Below are positions 18,098 to 27,178 of a stretch of DNA of 64,000 nt, in pieces; within the stretch, counting starts at the first letter, position 1, and each line of letters starts with the position of its first letter. The DNA lies in contig JAERTE010000138.1 in assembly GCA_016845145.1 (NCBI GenBank), positions 1 through 64,000 on the forward strand. The letters are read 5' to 3'. Origin of the DNA: Rhodospirillaceae bacterium. Lineage in GTDB: Bacteria; Pseudomonadota; Alphaproteobacteria; Rhodospirillales; Casp-alpha2. Position numbers and translations under genes: made by a program. The notes under the pieces are model-generated. The model was not told the origin of the DNA. It was given only the letters and a program-made list of their open reading frames with translations, and ran no database searches.

Positions 18098-19480
18098 TTG
18101 GTGACATCTGACAAATCCAACCATCTATTGAGGCGCGTTTTGATCGCAAACCGGGGCGAAATCGCGCTCAGAGCGGTTCGTTCCTGCCGCGCGCTGGGAC
18201 TTGCCAGCGTTAGCGTGCATTCGGAGGCGGACCGCGCGGCACCACACGTCTGGTTGGCGGATCAAAGCATATGCATCGGTCCGGCGACGAGCACGCAAAG
18301 CTATCTTCGTGCCGACGCATTGCTGCATGTGGCGAAGGAAACCGGCTGCGACGCGGTGTATCCGGGATATGGCTTCCTTTCCGAAAATGCCGAGTTTGCC
18401 GCCAAGTGCGAGGCGGAAGGCTTCGTTTTTGTCGGCCCAATCGCCGGTACGATCCGCGACATGGGAGACAAGTCGAAGGCCCGCGAGATTGCCATGAGAT
18501 TCGATGTGCCGGTCGTTCCCGGATCGGAGACCGCTTTTGTTTCCGCTACCGATGCGGAGGCGGCGAGCAAGGAGGTCGGTTATCCGCTGCTTTTGAAAGC
18601 ACGATCCGGTGGCGGCGGGCGCGGCATGCGCGTCGTGAACAAGGCGGCCGATTTTGGCACTACGTTTGCGGACGCCAGCCGCGAGGCAGAAAGCGCTTTT
18701 GGCGATGGCGCCGTTTACCTCGAACGATACTTCGAGGAGGTTCGCCACATCGAAGTTCAGGTGTTTGGCGATGGAGCGGGTAACGCCATCGCCATGGGAG
18801 AGCGCGATTGCTCGGTGCAGCGCCGCCATCAAAAACTGATCGAGGAAGCGCCGTCACCGGCTTTGGCATCGGAAGTCCGTGAACGCATTATCACATCTGC
18901 CGTCGATCTCGCGGCCGGCATCGGCTACCGGGGTGCGGGCACGGTTGAGTTCATTCTCGACCCGACAACGGACGAATTCTTCTTCATCGAGATGAATACC
19001 CGCATCCAGGTCGAACACCCGGTCACGGAAGCCCGGGTTGGCCTTGACCTAGTGGACTTGCAGTTCCGCGTCGCGGGCGGTGAGACCTTACCCAATCTTG
19101 CGTCGATCATACAGCCGGGTGGACACGCCATCGAATTTCGGGTCAACGCGGAAGATTGGTCCAACGGTTTCACACCTTCTCCGGGACGGTTGAAAAAATG
19201 GCGTCCTCCCACTGGCCAAGGTGTCAGGTTCGATAGCGCAGCCTATGAGGGATATCAGGTGCCACCTTATTATGATTCCATGATCGGCAAGCTGATCGTT
19301 CATGGTAAGGATCGCGAAGATGCTCTTGCCAAGGCTCGCGTGGCCCTGGATGGTTTCGTCGTCGAGGGGATCGAGACCACCGCCGGCTTCCATCGCCGTT
19401 TGATCGACCACCCGGACTTTCAAAACAACCGCGTCCATACGCGTTGGGTAGATATCAAAGCCATGAAGGAACTCACGTGA
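18098..19480 (+). CDS. Biotin carboxylase subunit (ATP-grasp)
   Basis: Carboxylates biotin on the carrier protein using ATP and bicarbonate. The 460-residue protein has the N-terminal biotin carboxylase domain (VLIANRGEIALRAVRSCRALG), the ATP-grasp with glycine loop KARSGGGGRGMR, the catalytic FIEMNTRIQVEHPVTE, and the C-terminal domain ending near 450. No biotinyl domain is attached. The start is TTG at 18098 or GTG at 18101. It overlaps the following carboxyltransferase gene (TGATG), so the two are coupled. Pairing with a pyruvate-type carboxyltransferase argues against its being the acetyl-CoA carboxylase AccC. Confidence 0.93.
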   Translation: MVTSDKSNHLLRRVLIANRGEIALRAVRSCRALGLASVSVHSEADRAAPHVWLADQSICIGPATSTQSYLRADALLHVAKETGCDAVYPGYGFLSENAEFAAKCEAEGFVFVGPIAGTIRDMGDKSKAREIAMRFDVPVVPGSETAFVSATDAEAASKEVGYPLLLKARSGGGGRGMRVVNKAADFGTTFADASREAESAFGDGAVYLERYFEEVRHIEVQVFGDGAGNAIAMGERDCSVQRRHQKLIEEAPSPALASEVRERIITSAVDLAAGIGYRGAGTVEFILDPTTDEFFFIEMNTRIQVEHPVTEARVGLDLVDLQFRVAGGETLPNLASIIQPGGHAIEFRVNAEDWSNGFTPSPGRLKKWRPPTGQGVRFDSAAYEGYQVPPYYDSMIGKLIVHGKDREDALAKARVALDGFVVEGIETTAGFHRRLIDHPDFQNNRVHTRWVDIKAMKELT

Positions 19481-20925
19481 TGAGTAAATCCGTGCGCATA
19501 ATCGACGTCACAATTCGTGATGGCCACCAGTGCCTATGGGCAACGCGGATGACCACGGCGATGATGAAGGAAATCGCGCCCAAGCTCGACCGTGCCGGGT
19601 TCGAGGCAATCGATCTTGTCGGCGGGGCGGTGTTTGATGTCTGCGTCCGCTATCTGCGCGAAGACCCTTGGGAGCGCATGCGTATTCTCAACACCTGGGT
19701 CACGGAAACGCCGCTGATCATTCATACCCGCGGCCAGAGCCTGTTCACCTTCGAGTTCTTCAGCGATGACATCGTCGAATTGGCGGCTGAGCGGTTCGCC
19801 GCGAATGGCATGCGCTACCACACGCCCTACGATGCTCTCAACGACATGCGCAACCTGGTGATTCCCATCAAGGCGGCGAAACGCCACGGGCTTCACGTGG
19901 TGCCAGGCATTGTCTACACCGACAGCCCCGTCCACACCGATGAGTATTACGCACACAAAGTGAAGGAACTCATCGAAATCGGCGTCGATGGGGTGTTCTT
20001 GAAGGATGCGAGCGGCCTTTTGCGGCCGGAGCGCATCTCCACGCTGGTGCCGGCCTTGAAACAGGCCATTGGCGATCTTCCGTTGCAAATTCATACCCAC
20101 TGCCTGTCTGGCCTGGCGCCCTACGTGGTGCTCCGCGCCGTCGAATGCGGCGTCGAAGTCATACACACGGCCACGTCACCCCTCGCAAACGGCGCATCCC
20201 ATCCGCCGACCGAGCAGGTGGTCCGCAACATCCGGCGCATGGGTTATGACGTTGACTTGGACCTCGAACCCATTGAGGAGGCGGCGGAACTGATCCGCTA
20301 TATCGCGGAACGCGAGGACAAGCCGATCGGTGCGCCCAACGAATATGACGCGTTCCATTTCCATCACCAGGTTGCCGGCGGCATGATCTCCAATCTCCGC
20401 TACCAGTTGGAAACCGTCGGCCTGGAAGACCGGATCGAGGAGATCTTGGAAGAGGCCGGCCATGTGAGGGCGGATCTTGGCTACCCCATCGTCGTCAGCC
20501 CGTTCGCCCAGTACATCGTCACGCAGGCGGTGCTTAACGTCATGGCCATTGACCAAGGCAAGGAACGCTTTTCTTCGGTTCCGGATGAGGTGCGGCTTTA
20601 CGTACGTGGCGGCTATGGTGAGATTGCGGGCGAGATCGAGCCCAATCTCTATGACCGTATCACTAGGGGGGAAGAACCTATCGTCGAACGCCCCGGGGCG
20701 CTGGTGGAGCCTGCCATTGAACGGCTGCGAAAGACGCGGGGACCGTTCGAGTCCGATGACGATCTCCTGCTCGCCGCCTTCTACGATGAGTCACAGTATT
20801 CGGCGCTGAAAGACGCCGGCCCCATCAACACAGACTATCCCCTGATGCGCACGCCGTTGCTGACCCTGGTGAAGGAAATCGCCGAGCGCAAATCCATCAA
20901 GAGCTTCCATTACTGCAAAGTTTGA
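19480..20925 (+). CDS. Carboxyltransferase subunit, pyruvate carboxylase/oxaloacetate decarboxylase type
   Basis: A DRE-TIM barrel carboxyltransferase (481 residues) like the OadA/PycB alpha subunit. It shows DVTIRDGHQCLWATRM at the start, the carbamylated-lysine motif GVFLKDASGLL, the metal-ligand HTHCLSG, and the block ATSPLANGASHPPTEQVV. The conserved C-terminal carboxyltransferase extension follows, but the biotinyl domain normally fused to OadA/PycB is absent. The ATG at 19480 overlaps the upstream stop and has AAGGA before it. These enzymes carboxylate the methyl carbon next to a ketone (pyruvate to oxaloacetate) or the reverse. With BKACE next, the substrate may be another methyl-ketone acid. 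Confidence 0.88.
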   Translation: MSKSVRIIDVTIRDGHQCLWATRMTTAMMKEIAPKLDRAGFEAIDLVGGAVFDVCVRYLREDPWERMRILNTWVTETPLIIHTRGQSLFTFEFFSDDIVELAAERFAANGMRYHTPYDALNDMRNLVIPIKAAKRHGLHVVPGIVYTDSPVHTDEYYAHKVKELIEIGVDGVFLKDASGLLRPERISTLVPALKQAIGDLPLQIHTHCLSGLAPYVVLRAVECGVEVIHTATSPLANGASHPPTEQVVRNIRRMGYDVDLDLEPIEEAAELIRYIAEREDKPIGAPNEYDAFHFHHQVAGGMISNLRYQLETVGLEDRIEEILEEAGHVRADLGYPIVVSPFAQYIVTQAVLNVMAIDQGKERFSSVPDEVRLYVRGGYGEIAGEIEPNLYDRITRGEEPIVERPGALVEPAIERLRKTRGPFESDDDLLLAAFYDESQYSALKDAGPINTDYPLMRTPLLTLVKEIAERKSIKSFHYCKV

Positions 20926-20952
20926 GAAGAACACACACGCCGGGAGACACAC

Positions 20953-21783
20953 ATGACCACGCCATGCATCATTACCGTTGCCATTACAGGCGCGCTGCCC
21001 ACCAAGGAGGACACCGCGGCGGTTCCCGTGATGCCATCGGAACAGATCGAGTCGACGCACGAGGCCTTCGAGGCTGGTGCATCGCTGGTCCATATCCATG
21101 TCCGTAACGACGACCAGAGCCCGTCGTCGGATCCGGACAAGTATCACGAGGTTCAGGAAGGCGTGATGAAGCATTGTCCAGGCATGATCATCCAGTTTTC
21201 CACCGGCGGGCGCGGGCGAGACCAGACCAAACGTGGCGCCATGCTGCATCATCGTCCAGACATGGCCTCGCTGGCCACGGGTTCGGTGAACTTCCCGAAG
21301 GGCATTTACGAGAATCCAGTGGATTTCGTCGAAGGACTCGCCAGTGAGATGCTGAAATACGACATCAAGCCGGAGATCGAGGTGTTCGACGTCGCCATGC
21401 TCTACAATGCCGCCAACCTAGTGAAGAAGGGATTGCTCAAAGCGCCCGCGCACCTGCAGTTCGTGATGGGGATTCCGAACGCGCTGCCGGCAAGACGCTC
21501 CCTTTTGGAGTTCCTGATTTCCGAGACGAAAGATGTCTTGCCGGACGCGACCTGGGCCGCAGCCGGTATTGCGCGCCATCAGTTCGACGTGAATAAGTGG
21601 TGCCTGGAGTTGGGCGGCCATTGCCGAACGGGATTGGAGGACAACATCAAGTTCGACAAGGAGCGCCTTGCGGTCTCCAATGCGGAATTGGTCACGAAGA
21701 TCACTGATATCGCAGGCGAATACGGGCGCAGGCCGGCCACTCCTCAAGAGGCCAGAGATATCCTGGGGCTGGCGCCGGCGTGA
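20953..21783 (+). CDS. BKACE (beta-keto acid cleavage enzyme) family protein
   Basis: A 276-residue TIM-barrel enzyme of the DUF849/BKACE family, whose founder is 3-keto-5-aminohexanoate cleavage enzyme. The reaction is beta-keto acid + acetyl-CoA giving acetoacetate + a new acyl-CoA. Zinc-site features are visible: HIHVR near residue 45, and near the C-terminus the GGHCRTGLEDN loop. The start has CCGGGAG upstream and a 27-bp gap after the carboxyltransferase. The beta-keto acid could be the product of the carboxylase encoded just upstream, and the acetoacetate could feed the SDR just downstream. Substrate specificity in this family is broad and is not readable here. Confidence 0.9.
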   Translation: MTTPCIITVAITGALPTKEDTAAVPVMPSEQIESTHEAFEAGASLVHIHVRNDDQSPSSDPDKYHEVQEGVMKHCPGMIIQFSTGGRGRDQTKRGAMLHHRPDMASLATGSVNFPKGIYENPVDFVEGLASEMLKYDIKPEIEVFDVAMLYNAANLVKKGLLKAPAHLQFVMGIPNALPARRSLLEFLISETKDVLPDATWAAAGIARHQFDVNKWCLELGGHCRTGLEDNIKFDKERLAVSNAELVTKITDIAGEYGRRPATPQEARDILGLAPA

Positions 21784-22568
21784 GTGATCTGAGCGGTAAA
21801 ACCGCCGTCGTTACAGGCTCGACAAGCGGCATCGGAAAGGCCATCGCTCTTTGTCTGGCGTCTTCGGGGTGCCGCATTTTTCTTCACGGTATCGATGCAC
21901 CGGAAATTGCCGAGCGCGCCGGCGAAGAAATGCATGCCGCAGGGGCGGCTGCGGTCGCGGTCGGTGATGGGGACCTGCTGGAGCCTGATGCAGCCAATGA
22001 TTTGGTGGCAATGGCTCACGAGCACCTGGGCCCGGTGGACATCCTCGTCAACAACGCCGGAATCCAGCACGTTGCCCCGATTGAGAACTTTCCTGATGAC
22101 GAATGGAACCGAGTCATCGAACTCAATCTCTCAGTGCCGTTTCGCTTGATCAAACATGTGCTTCCAACGATGCGAGAGAATGGTTGGGGAAGGGTCGTCA
22201 ATATCGCCTCCGTTCATGGCCTCGTCGCCAGCGCCCAAAAATCGGCCTATGTGGCGGCGAAACATGGTCTTGTGGGACTGACGAAAACGGTTGCTTTGGA
22301 AACCGGTGGCGACCAGATCACGTGCAATGCGGTTTGTCCGGGCTATGTGCGCACGCCTCTGATCGAAACCCAACTCGAGGCGCGTGCCAAAGATGAAGGC
22401 ATTACTGTGGAGGAGATGGTTCGGCCATTTCTTGAGGAAAAGCAGCCTTCAGGTACCTTCGTTCCGCCTGCCGACATCGGCGCCGTCGTATTTTTCCTAT
22501 GCTCTGATGCCGGTGCCCAGATTACCGGTTCAACCTTCACCATCGACGGGGGCTGGACGGCTCAGTGA
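21780..22568 (+). CDS. SDR oxidoreductase, 3-hydroxybutyrate dehydrogenase-like
   Basis: A 262-residue SDR with TGSTSGIGKAIAL, NNAGIQHVAPIENF, catalytic Ser (NIASVHGLVAS), YVAAKHG and the C-terminal TGSTFTIDGGW. NAGIQHVAPIE and the YVRTPLIETQ region match D-3-hydroxybutyrate dehydrogenases (acetoacetate/3-hydroxybutyrate, NAD). It starts with GTG overlapping the BKACE stop (GTGA), so the two enzymes are made together. This fits because BKACE produces acetoacetate. It is the last gene of the carboxylase operon. Confidence 0.88.
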   Translation: MSDLSGKTAVVTGSTSGIGKAIALCLASSGCRIFLHGIDAPEIAERAGEEMHAAGAAAVAVGDGDLLEPDAANDLVAMAHEHLGPVDILVNNAGIQHVAPIENFPDDEWNRVIELNLSVPFRLIKHVLPTMRENGWGRVVNIASVHGLVASAQKSAYVAAKHGLVGLTKTVALETGGDQITCNAVCPGYVRTPLIETQLEARAKDEGITVEEMVRPFLEEKQPSGTFVPPADIGAVVFFLCSDAGAQITGSTFTIDGGWTAQ

Positions 22569-23017
22569 AGTTGTCCCGCAGCATAGTTTCCAGCGTTTCG
22601 TCTAAGAAGTGCTTTATTCCGCTTTTAAGTTTACATGCTGACGTTCTGACTGAATCAGTCTGACGACGGCTCCTGGCACGTTCCAGCGCTACAAGCTTGA
22701 ACGGCCAAATGTCGGAAAACTGATCGCAAACCGGAAGTCACATCATAGGCGTGCGAAGGTCCTCCTTGGGTTAACAAGAGACATAATCCTGCCAACGATT
22801 TTCCTTCCGCACCACCTAGCAATTCCGTTATCACCGGCTTGATCCATTGATTGACGTCTTTGTTGGGGGCGAACACCGGGCAAGGAAGACGTGGATACCC
22901 GGGGTGAATCCGCGCATGACCAAGTAGAGAGCGTGGTGTCCCCAACGGTTCACAAACGCCACATTGGACAGCGTTCGAATAACCCCGCCATACCGGCCCG
23001 ATCTCGAGGCTTTAGTC
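22569..23017. other. Intergenic region without recognisable gene
   Basis: This 449-bp gap lies between the SDR gene and the convergent dioxygenase. The open stretches on the minus strand (about 22655-23109) have no family resemblance and no clear ribosome site. I see no terminator, repeat or RNA gene. It may be decayed sequence. Confidence 0.45.
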
Positions 23018-23809
23018 TTAATCGAATCTATAGGCATCCATGGCCAGCACGCCGCCGTCCATGCTGGTATGTAGGCGTTCGCCGGGGGTGCCGGGCGAGG
23101 CGGCGCCAAGTGCTACGAACAAGGGCAGGAAGTGTTCCGTGGTTGGGTGATTCATGGCGGCGTGCGGGGCTTTGGTCTCGAAGTCCAATAGATCGTCGAT
23201 GCGATTTTCACTGACGGCATCAAGCACCCAATCGACGAAGGCTTGGGCCCACGGCTCGGTCGGCGCTTGGCTGCCCCGGAAATAGGCACTCAGGTTATGA
23301 GTGAGCGATCCGGACGCCATGATCAGCACGTTGTCGTCGCGCAAGGGCGCTAGGGCCTGGCCGATGCGAAAATGTGTCGCTGCGTCGTCGTAGGGCTGCA
23401 AGGACAACTGTGCCACCGGGATGTCCGCGTCCGGGAACCCGAGTATCATGGGGACCCAAGTGCCGTGATCGAAACCGCGCTCGGGGTGTTCCCTGACCTC
23501 CATACCGGCATCGCGAAGTGCCTTGGCGGTGGCCGCAGCGACATCGGGGGCGCCCGGCGCGGGATATTGCATTTCGTAAAATTCCGGCGGGAAGCCACCG
23601 AAATCATGGATGGTCTTCGGGCGCGCCGCTGTGGAGACCTCAGGTCTCCGGGTTACGTAGTGCGCGCTGATGGAAAGCACGGCGCGCGGCCGTTCCACGT
23701 GGGATGCAAGACTAAGCAGGAAGTCGCGGCCGGGGCTTGATTTCGTCAACACCATGGGTGAGCCGTGGGAAATGAAGAGTGCGGGTTGCCTCGGGGCGGG
23801 GTTGGGCAT
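23018..23809 (-). CDS. DODA-type/LigB-family extradiol ring-cleavage dioxygenase
   Basis: A 263-residue class III extradiol dioxygenase related to YgiD and plant DOPA dioxygenases. Metal-binding candidates are His15 (FISHGSP), His50 (ISAHY) and the His in ASGSLTHNL, and NHPTTEHFLPLFVALGAA is the characteristic late block. It would cleave a catechol next to a hydroxyl using oxygen, although YgiD-type proteins often have unknown natural substrates. It stands alone, divergent from the RND gene across 166 bp. Confidence 0.9.
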   Translation of the reverse strand: MPNPAPRQPALFISHGSPMVLTKSSPGRDFLLSLASHVERPRAVLSISAHYVTRRPEVSTAARPKTIHDFGGFPPEFYEMQYPAPGAPDVAAATAKALRDAGMEVREHPERGFDHGTWVPMILGFPDADIPVAQLSLQPYDDAATHFRIGQALAPLRDDNVLIMASGSLTHNLSAYFRGSQAPTEPWAQAFVDWVLDAVSENRIDDLLDFETKAPHAAMNHPTTEHFLPLFVALGAASPGTPGERLHTSMDGGVLAMDAYRFD

Positions 23810-23975
23810 GGATGTTCCTTCATCTGTGAAAGTAAGTGAAGCCAGCTTAATATAGTCGGGAAAGGTGTATCGACAACTGTACTGGACCGCATATTCGGGT
23901 CCCGAGTTTATGTGCTGTTGCGTTGCGGGATTGGGTTATACTCTCGCATCTGTTCCAGTATGGACGCGCGCACTA

Positions 23976-26900
23976 ATGGACATCATCAAAAGCGCCATTT
24001 TCAAACCCATGACCGTCGTGGCGGCGGTGTTGATCGTCGTCGTGCTGGGCGTGGTTTCCATCCGCACCATCCCGATCCAACTGACGCCCGACGTGAACCG
24101 CCCGGTCCTGGTGATCCTGACCTATTGGGGCGCTACGGCGCCGGCGGAAGTGGAGCGCGAGCTCACCAACCCCATCGAACAGCAGCTTTCCGGCATTGAA
24201 GGGCTGGAGATCATGTCCAGCCAGTCGCAGTTGGGGCGGTCCCGCATCGTGCTGGAATTCAACACCGGCACCAACATGGACCGCGCCTTCATGCTGGTGT
24301 CGAACCGCCTGAATGCGGTTTCCGATCTGCCCGACGAGGCGCGCGAGCCGCGCATCCGCACGTCCACCTCCGACGATGTCCCCATTGCGCGGTTTGCGCT
24401 CACACGAACCGGTGACAACAAGCGACCCATCGAGCAGTACGGCACATTCGTCGACGACGTGGTGGTGGACCGGTTGGAACGCGTGCCCGGCATTTCGCAA
24501 ATATCCGCTTCGGGTGGAAGCCGGCGCGAACTGCAGGTCATCATCCACCCCGATCAGGTGGCGCGTTACGGCCTGACCATCCCCAGGGTGGTGACGGCGC
24601 TTCGTGCCGCCAATGCCTCCATCACCGCCGGTGCCATTGATGAGGGCAAGCGCCGCTATATCGTGCGCACCGACTCCGAGACCGCCAGCGTCGAGCGGGT
24701 GCGCAGCGTGGTGATCAGCACCTTTTTTGATGATGCCAGCCAGCGCCTGGTCAACGTGACGGTGGCTGATGTCGGCGACGTGGCGTTCGGCTATAAAGAA
24801 CCGACCAGCCGCCGGCGCTTCAACGGCGAGCCGATGATTCGCCTCAATGCGGTTCGTGACAGCGGCGCCAATGTGGTCTCGACCATGGCCGGTTTGAAAA
24901 CAGCCATGACCGAATTGAACGACAGCCTGTTGCCGCGCGAGCGGTTGAAGCTGGAAATCTTTTACGACGAGACGCTTTACATCAATTCCGCCATTTCGTT
25001 GGTGAAGCAGAACATCTATGTGGGCGGCACGCTGGCTGCGCTGATTTTGCTGATGTTCCTACGTTCGGCGCGTGCGACGCTGATTGTCGGGATCGCCATT
25101 CCCGTCTCGGTCATCGGCGCTTTCGTGGCCATGGCGCTGTTGGGGCGTTCGCTCAACGTGATCTCGCTGGCCGGTATCGCGTTCGCCATTGGCATGGTGG
25201 TGGATGCGGCCATCGTTGTGCTGGAGAATATCTACCGGCACCGCGAAATGGGCAAAAGCCCATCCGAGGCGGCGCTCGTCGGCGCCCGGCAGGTGTGGGG
25301 TGCGGTGATGGCGTCGGCGCTGACCACGGTCGGCGTGTTTGTGCCGCTGTTGATCCTGGATTTGCAGGCCGGGCAATTGTTCCGCGATATTGCGGTGGCG
25401 ATTTCGGTTTCGGTGTTGCTGTCGTTGCTGGTGGCAGTGACGGTAATCCCGGCGCTGGCCAACCGGTTGCTGGTGAACGGCGGCGCAAAGAATATGGGAG
25501 AGCGCCTGCGCATACCGGGTGTTGATTTCCTTGCCGGCGGATTCGTACGGCTGGCCATGGCGTTCACCCGCACCGTTATTCGCCGCCGTACCGTGGCTTT
25601 GTTGATGGTGTTGGGCGTGTGCGGCACCACAGGCCTCGGCACGTACTTGATGCTGCCGAAGCTGGATTACCTGCCCGACGGCAATCGCAACTTCGTCTTG
25701 GGCCGCATCCAGCCGCCGCCCGGATTCAATCTGGAAACCACCTACGGCACGGCGGAGCGCATCGAAGCCGCCGTGAAACCTTATTGGTCGAGGGTCAATG
25801 GCGGTGAAAGCAAGCCGGGTGACCCGCCGACGATTTCCAATTTTTTCTTTCTGGCGTTCCGCAACTTCACCCTGATCGGCGCGTCCAGTGACGAGGTGTC
25901 GCGCGCCAGTGAACTGGTGCCGTTGATCCAGCGCGCGGTGCGCAGTGAGCCCGGCATGCGTGGCATCGTTGCGCAGTCGTCGATCTTCGGCAGGCGTATC
26001 GGTGGTGCGCGCGTCATCAATCTCGATATTTCGGGCGAGGAGTTAGACGATATCTTGAGCGTCGGCGGACGCGCCAACAATCTGTTGCGCCGCGCCTTGC
26101 CGCGCCGTGATGGCAATCAGGTGCGCATCCGCCCGGGATTGCAATTGGCCGCGCCCGAAGTGCGCATCACCCCCGACCTGCAACGCCTCGCCGCCGCCGG
26201 CATGACGGCCCGCGATCTCGGCCAAACCATCGATGCGCTCAACGAAGGCATGCGCATCGCTGAAATCAATGTGGGGTCCCGGCGCATGGATTTGACACTG
26301 AAGGGACCGGACCGCGCCGTGGCGGCGACACAGGGCATCGACAATCTGCCCATCGTTACCGGTGTCGGTAAGGTCGTGCCGGCCAGTTCGTTAGCCGATA
26401 TCGAGGTGACCATGGGACCGTCGGCTATCCGGCACCTGGACCGCGCGCGCACTGTCACCATGCGTATCCGGCCTGCCAAGGATATGCCGCTGGAAGTGGC
26501 AATCGATAAAGTGCAAAACGAGATCATCGACAAGCTTGAAGCTACTGGTCTGCCGGACGGCATCAAGCTCAGGCTATCCGGTGCCGCCGATAACCTGACC
26601 AAGACCTGGTCGGCGTTGCAGTTCAACATGCTGGTGGCCTTTATCATCGTCTATCTGCTGATGGCAGTGTTGTTCCAGAACCTGTTGTATCCGCTGATCA
26701 TCATGTTATCGGTGCCGTTGGCGACGGCGGGCGGAGTCGTGGGGCTGGCCATCCTCAACCTGTTCGTCGATCAGCCTTTGGACATGCTGACCATGCTGGG
26801 GTTCGTGATCTTGGTGGGGATTGTGGTCAACAACGCCATTTTGCTGGTCGACCAAACGCTGCAGCACATGCGCCTCGGCGGCATGACACCGAACGATGCC

Positions 26901-27155
26901 ATCCTGGAGGCCACCCGCGACCGTATGCGCCCGATCTTCATGTCGTCGCTGACATCCATCTTCGGGCTGTTGCCGTTGGTGGTGTTCCCAGGCGCAGGGG
27001 TGGAGCTTTACCGTGGATTAGGAATGGTGGTTTGCGGCGGCTTGACGCTCTCGGCGCTGCTTACGCTCACCATCATCCCACCCATGCTGGCGGTGATGCT
27101 GCGCGGGGCGGAAGAGAAAAAAGCAAGCGGCGCGGTTCCGGAATTGGCTGAATAA
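23976..27155 (+). CDS. RND-family efflux permease (HAE1-like), orphan
   Basis: An inner-membrane RND pump of about 1059 residues with 12 helices and two large periplasmic loops, in the order typical of AcrB-like proteins. The ATG at 23976 starts MDIIKSAIFKPM, where family members start; the 37-residue upward extension is not family-like. TM4 reads VVDAAIVVLENI, so one of the usual two aspartates is Ala. TM10 reads GIVVNNAILLVD, with Asn where AcrB has Lys940. Proton relay must therefore differ from AcrB. No membrane-fusion adaptor or TolC gene is nearby, unusual for this class. A terminator overlaps the 3' end. Substrate unknown. Confidence 0.92.
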   Translation: MDIIKSAIFKPMTVVAAVLIVVVLGVVSIRTIPIQLTPDVNRPVLVILTYWGATAPAEVERELTNPIEQQLSGIEGLEIMSSQSQLGRSRIVLEFNTGTNMDRAFMLVSNRLNAVSDLPDEAREPRIRTSTSDDVPIARFALTRTGDNKRPIEQYGTFVDDVVVDRLERVPGISQISASGGSRRELQVIIHPDQVARYGLTIPRVVTALRAANASITAGAIDEGKRRYIVRTDSETASVERVRSVVISTFFDDASQRLVNVTVADVGDVAFGYKEPTSRRRFNGEPMIRLNAVRDSGANVVSTMAGLKTAMTELNDSLLPRERLKLEIFYDETLYINSAISLVKQNIYVGGTLAALILLMFLRSARATLIVGIAIPVSVIGAFVAMALLGRSLNVISLAGIAFAIGMVVDAAIVVLENIYRHREMGKSPSEAALVGARQVWGAVMASALTTVGVFVPLLILDLQAGQLFRDIAVAISVSVLLSLLVAVTVIPALANRLLVNGGAKNMGERLRIPGVDFLAGGFVRLAMAFTRTVIRRRTVALLMVLGVCGTTGLGTYLMLPKLDYLPDGNRNFVLGRIQPPPGFNLETTYGTAERIEAAVKPYWSRVNGGESKPGDPPTISNFFFLAFRNFTLIGASSDEVSRASELVPLIQRAVRSEPGMRGIVAQSSIFGRRIGGARVINLDISGEELDDILSVGGRANNLLRRALPRRDGNQVRIRPGLQLAAPEVRITPDLQRLAAAGMTARDLGQTIDALNEGMRIAEINVGSRRMDLTLKGPDRAVAATQGIDNLPIVTGVGKVVPASSLADIEVTMGPSAIRHLDRARTVTMRIRPAKDMPLEVAIDKVQNEIIDKLEATGLPDGIKLRLSGAADNLTKTWSALQFNMLVAFIIVYLLMAVLFQNLLYPLIIMLSVPLATAGGVVGLAILNLFVDQPLDMLTMLGFVILVGIVVNNAILLVDQTLQHMRLGGMTPNDAILEATRDRMRPIFMSSLTSIFGLLPLVVFPGAGVELYRGLGMVVCGGLTLSALLTLTIIPPMLAVMLRGAEEKKASGAVPELAE

Positions 27156-27171
27156 CCCGCGCCGCTTTTTC
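27126..27171. terminator. Bidirectional intrinsic terminator
   Basis: An 11-bp stem (AAGCGGCGCGG at 27126-27136 with CCGCGCCGCTT at 27158-27168) is followed by TTTTTC on the plus strand and by a T-rich run (TTGCTTTTTTC) on the minus strand. It overlaps the last codons of the RND gene and serves both this gene and the convergent membrane-protein gene. Confidence 0.88.
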
Positions 27172-27178
27172 CCGCAGT

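Noticed and set aside
22655-23109. Minus-strand open stretches between SDR and dioxygenase genes, considered as a transposase or gene relic
   Set aside because: No motif, no terminal repeats and no resemblance to any transposase block I know.
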